Source of the DNA: Lineus longissimus
Taxonomy: Eukaryota > Nemertea > Pilidiophora > Heteronemertea > Lineidae
Length of the DNA stretch: 64,000 bases
Assembly: GCF_910592395.1 (NCBI RefSeq)
Contig: NC_088319.1
Span: forward strand, 13,206,001-13,270,000
Direction: 5' to 3'
Numbering within the stretch: position 1 is the stretch's first letter; each line of letters begins with the position of its first letter. Of the stretch, positions 37,799 to 51,000 are shown one piece after another. A program made the position numbers and the translations under genes. Under the pieces are notes generated by a model. That model had not been told where the DNA came from. It made no database searches and saw only the letters and a list, made by a program, of their open reading frames with translations.

Positions 37799-40511
37799 CT
37801 TGTCAGGTGGCAATCGCTTTCATCAGTGAAGTTGTTCGTTCCCAACAACATCCATCTATCTGCCATAGGCTTCGGATTTTCTGCAGTGAAATAAAACTGT
37901 GGTTATTCGCAAAAATAACCCACTTTAATAAAGGAAATGGCAACATAATTTCGGTCAACGCAGGAAGGGCAAAGAAGGATTGAAAGCATCTTCAAAATGA
38001 CTAATCGGCCACGAGCTAACGTACCGTTTCGGATGAATATCACCAAACGTCTTCTACTACGCACTTATAATTTTAACCTACATGTAATAGGGAAGTACGA
38101 ATTCTTCACATGACCACATCTATTTACGACCAACCTCACTCCTGGCATGGCATTAATTTGGGTCACAGATGGACTATCGGCAACTTTCACTATCGGGGCT
38201 TATCTGTGATTTCTGTGTGCCTGTACTAGACATGACTTTAGGGGGTTAAATATGCCGCAGAACAAGCTGTCACACGATGTTAAAATGTCAGTAGGTCAGA
38301 TAAAACAATCCGTCAATTAAAAATAGTCGCCGACAAGGGGTAACTATTTTTTCGGGTTACAAAGATGATGCACACATACCGGTACATAACGTTTTTGGTG
38401 ACAAAGTGTACATCATGCATGCTTCAGAAGTTATTGATCCAATTTGTTATTTTTCAGGCTAGAATAGGCCTACATTATCTTGCAAACCATGACCTACAAC
38501 ACGACTTGAGGGAGTAAGTATGTATCGAGTGAAATGGCCTGATATTGTCAGGATGGCTGCAATGATGAACCACATATACATGACCATAACGCTTTCGGTG
38601 ACACACAGTACACAGCATGCATGCTTCAGAATACATGGATTGATCAATTTCGCTGTTTTAATCGACTGAATATCTACACTGGCAACATGACTAGGATATT
38701 CGGGAGTTACAATTTGGAAATCTTATCTTTGGAAGCCTTACCAGTCACGTGACAAACTCCTCGACACCAAAAGATGAAAGTAGTCCCTCCGCGATGACGA
38801 GTTAATTCTCTCATTATCGGTATATCTATGGGTGGCACCAGAACTAACTAATTTGTAAACATTTGGGTAAATCATATCGATTAGCACACACTTTCAAACA
38901 TAACCAAGAGCGATTCCTAGTTTTTGATCAGAACACAAAGTCATGGAGAGAATTTGGAAATTATTTTTAATTTTTCAAATGCCTTCTGGAAGGATGCGCT
39001 GGATGTACTGTGCAATGCATCATTACGAAGCAGAACAAATAATTCAGCTTGAAACGAAAAATATGTCAACTTCACCAGTTTAATTGCTAAAGGATTAGAC
39101 TAAAATAAAAGGCATATGAGAGAAGGCGTTCTACACATTTTTATTTATTGCACAAAAAATTCATGTCCCTTCATAAATCTAGAACTATTGGTATCCTGAG
39201 TTGCCATGACCAATAATGCAGCTCTCGTCATGATTTTTTAGCAATGTTTAGATGGATCACCAATAGATACCATAGAGATGCATTCACACACCTGGCGTCC
39301 ATGTTGATGGCGCCACAGAATATTTGCATTGCAAATAATTCGTTTCAATTACCCAACAAGAAAACCAAAAATGTGACATTTTAAGAAAATACCTTGCAGT
39401 TTGTGAAAATGTAGCCGACTTTAAGAATCAAATGCACTTTCAGTGCCCAAATTGTCACAGTTTAAATCGTTCTTGCGACGACATTACCTGTATCTGAATC
39501 AAGACTTACCCTCAGTTAGTCTGAGTTTCAGATTCGGATAATTTCGGACATCATAGTTTGGTGCGAAAATACGAAAAAACACATAAAGTTTTAAGCAAAC
39601 CCGTGTGCATGGACGATTTCAACAGTGTCTCAATTTCAAGGCTGGGAGTCTGTTATTTGTTTTCAATAGAACAGCCTCCCAAGTTTTAAATGTGCATTCA
39701 CTGTATTTGGAATGAGTTCCAATTGCTTTAGGATTTCAAATTTTAGCCGAAATGGTGGTACCTATGGTCCACCTCCAAACACGAGGTTTTATCGCGTGCA
39801 GTGCCAGCAAAACATAAATTGCACAGGAACGATAAATTGTGGTCCTCTATGTATCTTTAGATTTAAAAAAAAACAGGAGCTGTTTCGTAAACTGCCAAAA
39901 AAACGTTAAAATATTTATGTAGAGACAAAACATTTCAGGTTTACAGTATCTGATCGCTTATAATACCAAATTATAAGTGAACATATAGAAGAGTAAAACA
40001 ACGCTTTCACACAATACACTGCAGATTAAGCCAACTTGACGCCACAAAGACCCCTTACTCCGTCTATAATAAGTAAGTATGGTCTTTACAGGTGAGCAAA
40101 GTAAGATCCCAGTTCTGAAATCCAAAAAAGTAACTTAAATAATTAGATAATATCATAATTAGTTTCGTGTACATGTACATGTACATTCGTTGCAAGATTC
40201 TTGTCAAATTCCTAAGATCAGATATTCAGATTCCATTCGTTACACAATTCATGTAAGACTCATATGTGAAGTGTTTTTCAGATTACTAAACTGTAATAGC
40301 ACTAGGCTGCCGGTGTCAACGTTGACAGACATTAGTTTACACAGTGAAAGAGTATTGGTGAGGCCTACCCTGAGGATAATCTAGTTTTGTACTATATTTT
40401 GGTAAATGTAATCCGGTCATATTCTTGAGTTCAACTGATAACAGAACGATATACATGTAAAAACACTTTAACGAACTAAATGTAAGAGCTTGAATGAGCT
40501 TAATTCATTGA
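37799..40511. other. spacer between the CARD-NACHT and receptor genes
   Basis: AT-rich and without a recognised exon. It should hold the CARD-NACHT promoter and the 3' UTR of the receptor gene. A tacatgtacatgtacat palindromic run occurs near 40170. Confidence 0.5.
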
Positions 40512-42069
40512 TTAAGTCCCCTTCTTGTGTGCCGCATGATGCCGGAGCAGTTTCTTGCACAGACTGCCATACTCCTCAATGTTTTCCTTGAGGTCTCTCT
40601 CAGTTGAGGCCTGCTTCACCCCTGAGCAGAGGTAAGCGGAGTGAATCATGCCGCCAGGCTTCCACTGCAAGAGAATGTGTATTAATCAATTAATTGAGGT
40701 GAAATTCCAATACTTCTCTATACATGTCCCCCTCTCGTTGCTCAACTGACGATAAGACGCAGTGCCATTCAGAAGCACGCTGAGGGTGGCTGTGCAATTG
40801 TTTCTGTAATGACCGTCGGTTACGCACGAACCATGTTGGTACTAGAGAACTACAATGCTCAAATGTACGTAATGTATTACAAAACCACTAGTTTGAGGAG
40901 ACACAATGAATGTTTTGGCGGCAATCATTTTTCATTTTTTCATGTTTTTATTTAAAAATCACCGCATTGTCGTGCAATATCATGAATATATTCATACATA
41001 AACATGTATACTCTTCTATACTCGCTCCCCATAAATTCAGAAATAATGCATTTTTAAGGAGCGAGATTTTATCAAACTTTGTTCCATTAAAAGTATACCG
41101 TATCTTGAGCTTTAAGCTACAATAAATGAATAAAGCAGCACAGTACCTTTTCTTCAAAGAAAAGACCAACATCATCCACTGTAATACTGACAGCGGTCAG
41201 GCCACCGGAATGCAGTGCCATCATAGCCTTGCCCAAATATCTCAGGACGACGACCATATCCTTTAAGGTGATATTCTCGGCGCCTTCCTTGAGCGTTACG
41301 CCCAGTGTCTTCATCTGAGGGTTGTCGGGCACGTAAGGTAACAACTGGCTGCCGTCTCGGTAACAGTTCACTAACTTGACGGTCGAATCATCGTCATCAT
41401 CTTGGGTGTCGACTGAAAGGATACACATGTCTGGTCATCTCTGGTTCCCGTGTTTCCTTCTGGTAACATTGGTTTTGGGTTCCTAATCATATCTAGCACT
41501 AACATAATTAGCATCAGCAATGGGAAGGAAAATATGTCATGGAGATTCATTTAAAAGATTGTAAGGGTACCGTAAAGTGGGCTGGAATAGGCCGTGATAA
41601 CGTAATTGCCCCCAACTTCCAAAATCGAGCTTTGGCAAAACTGTTTTAAGTTTAGCTTATTAAGTTATCTTTTCACATCTTTTTGCACAGTGATTCAGAT
41701 GGAATAGAAGATTTACCAAGTATTCCAAGCTGTAGGGTGGAAAAAGTATGGGCCGGACAACTTCAATCCACTTAGGACCAATGTCACCCAATCTAACGTT
41801 ACCTAAATATTCCACTGGTTGAATTCATAGGACAAGCAATAAACTACATGTACCGTTCGACACAAAAACTTTCACAACAGAAACGACATGCACTTTTGAA
41901 TGGCTCAGTATGACAAGTAAATCTGCATTTGAAAATGTTGCTTTTAAAGACGTTAATTCCACATTGAAACTACCAAGGGTATTTTTTAACAACCCATCAC
42001 CTCTCACCGTAAGACATACTTGTTTTGCTCATAGCTTCTGCTTTTGGGTCCTTTTTGAAAAGGATTTTC
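40512..42069 (-). CDS. cytoplasmic tail: helix 8 exon and kinase-like C-lobe remnant
   Basis: Exons 42008-42069, 41147-41412 and 40512-40664. The first completes a helix 8 ([20 protein letters not shown]) by joining the TM7 exon in phase 2. The next carries an acidic run, then [20 protein letters not shown] followed by LHSGG. This resembles kinase helix E and the start of the catalytic loop, with HRD and DFG absent. The last exon has [19 protein letters not shown], resembling helix F, and ends HHAAHKKGT before TAA. There is no N-lobe or ATP-binding lysine, so catalysis is very unlikely. The kinase relationship is a pattern judgement. Confidence 0.6.
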
Positions 42070-45000
42070 CTGAAATAACAAATAAGTACAAGATAGCTCA
42101 CGATTTTGCGCTATAAACATTGGCTTAATATTTCCACGTGCTCATTGCCATAGTGTTAGGAAAACCATCATTTGCTTTATACCGTCACATAAGAATAGTT
42201 CATGTATCCCCCACTGCTAAATAGTTCTAGATTTTATCGAAATTTCCTTTATAGATTACCATTAAATTCCGCAAATGGATGGGATTTCCAATGATTATAT
42301 CATTAAACATATCAGTAATTTTCACGCCAAATAATCCTTTCGTTTTGATAACTTTTCGCGAAATTCGTGAAATAAAGGAGTTTACAGTTCCTAAGGTCAG
42401 TATCTAAAGCGCTTTAAAACAGCTGCAACTATCACAGGTAAGTATCACAATAACTTAATTGGCGACAATTAAGCAATCACTTGTGCACGACCGACCTGTA
42501 ACTGACCCATCAGCAACCGAACCGGGATTCGAACCCACGACCACCGTGCTTGCATTTAACTTACTTGAGTGTGTCAAAAGATGATAGTGTGTATAAAACA
42601 GGGTTGGCGGCGCTGTTGATGGGTAGTACGAAAACAGCGATCCAGGCGTAGACATCACCTGGAATGACTACATTTCCCGACATGGCGGCCAGTCCTTAAA
42701 TGAAAATTAAGATTATCCTAGTTTACCTGCTGCAACGTTTTTGTCCGCGGGCACGACGCCAACCATCGATTCATTGAGGTACGGGCATTCGTGGTGGTCA
42801 TGCAATCATATCACGTTGCATGTACATGTATCTTGTTAAGTATGCGCGTTTACAATGGGAACAGTCTAAACTACCATCCCTACTAGTGCACCAGTACGTT
42901 ATGAAACGTAAGTGTGATCTTCAAATTGTATAATCATTCCACCTGCTTTTCCTCACCTAAGATGATAATCGGCATCCAACAGGCAAAATCGGTCAAAATA
43001 ATCAGCGCCATCTTTCGGGCAATAGCCATCTCCTGGTTTTCTCCCTTCTTCCGGGTTGCTTTGCCCTTCATCATCTCGGCAGACCTCCTGATGACTAAAT
43101 ACATCCATCCATAGGTCACGGCAATGATGACGAAGGCAGCGAGATTCAGACCGAGGTTCACCGCGACCGAGTACTCCCAGCCTGGAGTTGTATCACTCGT
43201 GAGGTGCAGAGACAGACATACACCGGACCTGGAGTAGAACTTCCCTTGAAAATAGTCGTTCGGAATAAGAGGGATCCCCGCGAGGATTGCGCCGACGAGC
43301 CAGGACAGGCCGATGAGGATTCTCGCCTTTCGGAGGTTGATTTTTTGCTTACTGAAGGGGAATACGACCACGAGGAATCTGTCCACGGACATGATAGCGA
43401 GGGTAAAGACCGATACCTCACTTGAGAGGACTGAGAGAAATCCTGCGATCGCGCACCCTGGGCCAGTCCGCCATGCCTCGTCCACTTCGATGTAGAATCC
43501 TCTAAACGCCATGTCTGCCCCGGCGATGATGAAAAGGTACACCCCCATCAGAAAATCCGCAAGGGCCAGACTTATAATGATACTGGTGTTCGCGGTGACA
43601 GGTTCTCGTGCCAGGAAACGGAGTAGAAGTACCAAAATGTTACCAAGGACTGCCACGCTTCCCAATAACCACAGAAAGATTCTTAACACATCCAGACGGA
43701 CAAGATCTGTACAAGATGAAAATGCGTCTTTCTGGGGGAAACAATTCTCCTCTGCAACCTGTGGGGCTTGGCAACAGAACCGAAAATGGTCCGATTTCAA
43801 ATTTTGCAAATTTGGCAACGATTGGAAAGCTTCCCTGCCATTGAAATTCGTCACATCATTCCCAGAAATATTCAAAGTTTGAAGCTTTGGTTTTTTCGCG
43901 AAAGCGCTTGTGGAGATAGTGTGCAACTTGTTATTCGCCAGGTCGAGAGTTACTGCTTCTTCTAAACCTGCCAGTGACATGTTGTAAAGTTCCTCGATCG
44001 CCATATTGGATAGGTTCATCCGGGTCACTGCCATCCCGCCGCCATCTTTGTTTACGACAAAAGCACTACCTTCAATTGCATTTACCGCGGGATTTCCTGT
44101 CAACATTAAAACTTTCAGCCTTGCCAATCCATTGAATAAGTTTGAAGAAATCACTTGCAGCTTATTAAATCTTAAATCCAAATGGAAAAGATTGACTAGT
44201 TTGCTAAACACGTTCTCTGCGATGTGGGAAATGTTGTTGCTGCTCAAAACCAGCTTTGCAAGGAATGGAAAGTGGAAAGTCTCGGAAAGGGATGTGAGTG
44301 TGTTGCCAGACATGTTTATTTCCCTTGCTCCACTGGGAATCTTCGGAAGCGACACTGAGCCCTTTCCCGAGCATTGGTAGGAGTCGCCGACACATCCGCA
44401 CTCCGCCGGACAGGGTGAGCAGCTGAGCTCGTCATCTCCATCCCGACAGGTCTTGATACCATCACACACAGCCGACTGTGGGATACAATTCTTGGAGTTA
44501 CTGCACTTGAACATGCCGGGGCAAGTGTAGTCATCTGAAGAAATAATTCAACCTTAGTTAAATAGTTTGGACGATCTACATGATTATGGTTGTAAAACAT
44601 GCAGGGGACATGCATTCTAGTTAACAAAATATCTACATGTATTTGGAGCTAGTGCAGTGACAAACTTAAAACTTTTCCATTAAACGATCACTGGAGTCTG
44701 TCGTGTTACTCTTGTAGCGAAATGATGATGAGAGTTACGTGCAAAAACGAAGACATCCTGTATTAGCGGTACTTTAGAGTTATGTTAGACTTTGAAAAGG
44801 TTCTGACAAACTATGGTGTTTTGTCAATTTAATTCTCATTGCAAAAAGTATCTTGTAATTGACCATTTGCTACATTTACCAACATAAAATGACAAGTTAA
44901 CAAAGGTACATAATTATTATATTAATATTTCAATAGTAGTTACGGAATAAGCATAGGAACAAAGACAACCTACTACATGTAAAGTAACGATCTTATGTAC

Positions 45001-48000
45001 ACTGTAGAATGAAAAAAACTCACTGCACTTCCTTTCGTCCTCACCAGAGGGACAATCGATGACGTCATCGCAGATCATTTTTACTGGGATACAATAGTGG
45101 TCTGGACATTTCATGTGGTCATTCGGACACTGGAAATCTTCTGGAATTCAGAAAGGACGATTGGAAACGACTTTGCATGAAGAGTCGGCGTTTAAGAACG
45201 TAGCGCAATAGCGGGATTGCAATCACCCTGCAGATCCCTGCCAGAGGCAAAGAAGCTGGTTGTCGGAGTGAAACCGTTCTGCGACCTCGTCAAGACACAT
45301 GCAGACGTGGTATATGGACCATTGCAAGGAGCCTGCCTTTGATTATTACTTTCGTTTCCAACTCTCGCGAGAGGACAAATTCACAACCAGAACAGACGGG
45401 AATAAGACCTTTTGAACATACCACATCTCTGAAGGTGCGATTGATCTCTGCATGCCGTGGAATAGCCGAACATGTCTTTATCATAGATGCATCTTTGGGT
45501 GGCGTTGTAGGGCAGGCCGGTGCTCGAGCAGTTCAAGTACCCATCTCCTGCAATAAAATTCACCATCATGAGCCTAACGTAACTGCTAACGAGTGGATGC
45601 AATGTAACTTTGCTGGAGAAGACACAGGACGATATGTAGAGACTTACTTGTGTCTTCATTTTATAGCATAACTACTTTATTGACAAAAGTTCATTAATCA
45701 ACATGATGTTATTGCGGCAAATTCGTCAGATTGGTATATCAGTATTAAATGTACCCCCTCAATACGATATGGTTGCCGATTAAGGTACATGTACATGGTT
45801 ATACACAGAGCTATCACATAACACCTTACACATGACTATCCTTACAGAGGGAAAGTACATAATAGAATCCCCCCCCTCGACACTATCCTAGGACATTTCA
45901 CACTTCGTTTCAGAGGGGTCGGAAAGGGGGCGTAAAGCAAAACCAAACTTTCGTAAACTTTATTTTTGCCCAGCCCTTGAACTGCACGGCTGGAAAACTG
46001 TGCACTGCTGAGCATTTCATAGTACTTCGCCGAAGTGCTTTTTTAGATGTCTTGCCAGTTAACTTTAGTACCTCGTTTCTTTTCATTAAGCCCTGCACAG
46101 CCCGTCTCATCCTCTTTGTAGATCCCCATGCAGTCTACGATGCCGTCACAATGTAGTTTCTGTGGGATACATTCACCACTGTAACACTGAAACCCTGGAC
46201 AACCTGAAAATACCTGGCTTTATGAACGTAACTGTGGCCGACTGCGTTTGTCAGTTATAACACGTATCTATACTTGGTTATAATAATATTAACAATGATA
46301 TTAACAGCAAACTTCTTATAAACTAGTTGTCAAGTAATGAAAGTGATTAATAATTAGAAAAAAAGTGAATTTCTAATTTGTTTGCGTCAAAAAGGTATCA
46401 TTTTCATCATATCAGTTCAGAGGATGTCAAATGCAGGAGCATAGTACTAATTCATCAGAAGTACAACGGCAAGGTGTTTTCATAAGCTTTTTTCCATACC
46501 TACCTATGATATTTTCATCAGATCCATCGACACAGTCTTTGACGAAGTTCCTAGCCAATGTTGTGTTCTTGATGCATTGGCCATTAGCGCAGCGGAACTC
46601 TCCGGGGTTGCAGTCGACCCAGACTGAAAACGGGGAAAGTGAGAATTGGGAATTCGCTGGGGAAACCACTTAATAAATGATCAGTTGTAGTCATTTGGTG
46701 TTTGAAATTTATCAAATTTACCTAAAATATCTTCTTTATCACAAAACATATGTATATGTGTGTCAAGTAATCGTTACAGCCTCTTTGTGGTGTGGATTTT
46801 ACTGATTTTAGGTAAGGTTTTGTATGTAGGAATGAAACGACCCTAATGTAGATGGAAAAAAACATGCAAATTGTGTCAGTTCTATACACTTACCACAACC
46901 AGCCTCATCCTCGCCCCCAGCACAATCAAACACGTGGTCACAATACTTCGAAATCAAGATACAGTTGCCATTTTCACAACGGAATCGATTGAGAGGACAG
47001 ACGTCTTTGATGGTTTGACAGCTGATTTCGTCACTTCCGTCACCACAGTCGTCATGCGCATTACAGACTAGGAAGTTTTGTATGCAGTTGCCGTTTGTGC
47101 ACTTGAATTGGCGATGAAGGTCACAAGATTGTTTCCATGCGCCAATTACGCCACTCAAATCTGTGATTGAGTACTGAGTGACAGCTGAAGAAGGAAACAT
47201 AAATAAGAATAACACATAAGATATAGGCGTCTCACAATTTCGCTCAAGTTCTGTTTACCAGCGCGACGAACCAAACAATCTGAACAGTAACTAAAAACTG
47301 TATTAGTTATTGGTAATCACAGCATCATAATGAGATGTTAAGATTTACGAAGCATATCGCGTTACATGGTTATCAGGAAGTAAATTTGTTGTCATCTTTC
47401 GTTCCCTTTTACATTCTACCCATCATGTTAATTTACATTTAGCTGGTGTCTTGCAAATGTACTGTGATGTCATCTTAATCGCGCAAGGGATATCATTCCA
47501 GTAACGGCGATTGTTTAGGCTATCAATCTTCAGTAGACTGCACCCCTCTAGGGCACTCCCATCGGGCTGGCCATCGTCCCTGCAAGATGATACGATGATG
47601 TTATCGGCAATGATCGCAACCGCCACTTTGGTCACAGCAGAAACAGAGGCGAGTGTCCGCTATCTGTTTCTGGTCAAAGATACATGTAAGAGCTAGTCTC
47701 AAGCATGTCCGAGAGTAACCTTGCATGCAACTCTGCGGCGTCTATTTGTTGATCTGGCTGCACGCATATGACAACTATCTTCAGCCTTGTATATGAATGA
47801 CCGTTTTTATTCTCAGCAACGGAAATTCCAGATAATTGACGCAAATCTTGCCGTGCAGCCAGCGACCTTGTCTTGAAGGGCAAAAGGAGATCCGCTACCT
47901 TGTCTGATATACTCGTGTTGGTTGAAGTGCAATAATACTATAGTGGGAAATTTTTCTGTTCTGTTCTGTGTCTGGTGGTGTTAGTGCTACATGTACATGT

Positions 48001-51000
48001 ACGACTGTGTTTGCGCTTACCAGTTGGAGTAAGAAAAAGGTGAACCATCGGTCCAACTAAACCTCCCTTCATGCCCTTGGTCGGTCAGGCCTGTTAAAGA
48101 GTATTCAAATGGTAATTTTGCAACAATCGAAATATGAAAGCAACACAGGACGGTTTACATCTTTGGGGGGGGGGCTCCATTTCCGCACGTGTTGAATAAT
48201 ATGTGTTTTTTTCCAATCCTTGTAAGCAAAAAACTCGTATACTAAAGCAAAGCACTATTATAATGCATTTCTAATCTTCGTCGATTATTGTACAGACGTT
48301 CATTGGGATACGTGTTCATGTAACATTAGGCTTACCAATATAAATATCTTTATTTTCAGAAATAAACGGCCACTTAAAGAACAGACTGTGCAAAATAAAG
48401 TCACGTTGGTAGTCATCTTCGATACTAGTCAAGTGCGAATCGGCGGCTAATGATTTGCACTTCTCCTCCGCCTGGGTCCAGGTCAAGGTCACGTTGTTAT
48501 TGTTGACATATTTGTAGCAGCCGGACATGAAGCGTAGCCATCCATCTTCACAGTGCCCTGCAGGTGAAAGAAAGATTAGATGGGAAGCGTTTCTGTTCAA
48601 TGGATCTAGTGTTTCACAGAACTCATCTCTACAACGTCACAAACTCACGATACAGAACAAGCACATGTTGAATCGCGTCAGCTCATTTCTGCAAATCCCA
48701 CGGTGCCCCGCCCGCCATATCAACCACAAAAGGTCAACAGAAATGGACCTAGCCTTTGAATAATAACATGCTCAGATGCAAAGATTGGCCGCAAGATTTG
48801 CAAAGGAATAAAAACAGTTCCATCCAGATCAGTTGAATCCGACTGGCGGTTAATCTGCTACGTGTCCGGCGTCCCTTTGGCAAAAGAGTCATTCCCTATT
48901 TTGTGTCTGATTAGAGTGATTTTATAGAGACCTAGGACCTTCAACACATTGAGATTTAAAGTGCAAAAAGAATCGTTGTCCTGAGGACACTCTATCCTGA
49001 GACAAATTTCCTACCACACCAGCCAGCTTTTTAAAACTTAATCTCACACACCTTCAGTATAGTTTAACACTTGCTCCTTGATTGGGTCGATGCTGGTGAA
49101 CTTGGCGATGAATCCCTTGCCGGCCTCAACTGGTGTCCGAACCCGATTGTATTCAAGCAGCAGGGTGTTCCAGTCCGACCTAGTTTGTGCCTCCCGGTAA
49201 CCATTGCAGTGGTGACTTAATATAACCTATACAACAAATAGAAGGATTCTCAATTTTGTGACTGAAAAATAGCATATTGCAGGGTTGCAAAGCATGTTGC
49301 AGGGGTGAACAATTCATCGGCAAAACGAACTCATGCTCGCAGGTTTAAACAGGTTTAAAAGAAAAGTGTCGGAATTTTAAGGCGACTGGCATACCTTTTT
49401 GCCATTGTCCACATATACGAAAGATAGTTTATCCCCAGTGCATGTCATTCCGTCACCAGTAATGTCAAAATTTTCGAACTCCACACTGATGTAGTTCGCT
49501 GGTTTCGTTTTTATAAACCACCTGCAAGTTTTTGTGTCCGGATACGCCGCGGGGAATCTAGGTGAGCCGATGTATCCACAGTGAGTTGTGATTGGGCCAA
49601 ATGTTCGGTCACATGACCTGGCATTAAAGGCATAGCCTGGACAATCTGGAATATAAAAGAAAAACCTTTTTAAAGTGTAATGTTTCCACTGTGTATGGGA
49701 CTAACTCCACTAGAATGGTTGCCGCTTTGGTCGGTTCCATCAGAAGACGCCACTCGCATCAGCGGGTAAAGCAAAAAAAAAAACTTGAGCGAAAGCAATT
49801 TAAATTATCCAAGGGGCCCGGTACCTTTACAGTGAAGCAATCCCGGCTGGCAACCTTTGCAGGCTTGAAACATTACATGATAGCATGGCCCGGTTTGAAG
49901 TGAGTACTTTAGAAAGACTCACCGACGAAGTCAACCCTTGCTTCAAGATAGCCCATTGAGCGGTAGGCGGTGGCCATGCAGGCATGTAGCTTCAACTGAA
50001 GGGGTTCAGAGACATCATGGACATAGTAGCCAGCATCTGTAATAATCGGTGCCGAGTCATTCCGGTAGAGGATGTATTCGTCTTGGCAGACCTTGACCGA
50101 TTGTAACTTCCAGTCTTCGATTTTCATCTGCAATTGTCAAAGATGACCGAGTGCTTTGAGCAAGGGCGTGACCATGGAAAAGAGCTCTTTAGAAATCGAA
50201 ATAGTCCAGACAAGCTGATTTAGAAATGATTACGAAGGGCATAGAATTAATTGATACAACATAAATAAACTCTGTTGCCCTGCTTTCAACAAGCATAACG
50301 TAGTTTATTATTCCTTTATTCGCTCTTCTATAAAATAAGGTCGAGCGATAACAGACCGGCACTGGCCCGCCCCACTGCAAGGTAAATGTCAGCTCGTTTC
50401 GTCAGCCTCGGCGGACTAGAGCGAGAAGTGTGATACCTACTTCTGCTGCAACATTAGGCGCAACGTTCAACGTCATGTTGATCAACCTGACAAACTTCCC
50501 TATCGGAGGTGTAATTGTCCAAGTGATCGTTCGGTCGTTTCCGTAAAAGTTCGGGCTGCCTGGACTCGTGAAGGTCATTGGTTGTGTGATCTTGTATTCC
50601 GTGTCAACTGGCACTACATAGTAAAGAAAATATTGGATCATAAAGAAGTGTTCAAAGGGTAATTTAAGATCGCCGCATTTTATGACCCCACCAGATCATC
50701 CTCTATGGAAATCAATCAACAAATAGTTCGAGTCGGAGGGGTATAAATCTCAAAATCAACGCATACTTTATCACTAACAGGATCATTTATATACATGTAG
50801 TACCTACGCAACAATGGGATAAGGCATTTTGTAATGTTAGGTTTATTTGCGTACGCGTGCGTATAGGCGCGGTTGGGGGATGGATAAGATGACGTTGCAC
50901 ATAGGCCTACTGTATTCTCCGTAAGTATGTATGAAATGATGAGACGTTCTGGTAGCGTACAAAAAAAGTTTCAAGTCAGATGACGGCGTCAACTGTGCCA

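Noticed and set aside
42500-42540. tRNA gene
   Set aside because: Only a T-loop/B-box match is present. No acceptor stem or cloverleaf can be formed.
42561-42563. TAA as the end of the receptor
   Set aside because: It overlaps a perfect GTAAGT donor. Downstream exons continue a sensible helix 8 and tail with correct phases.
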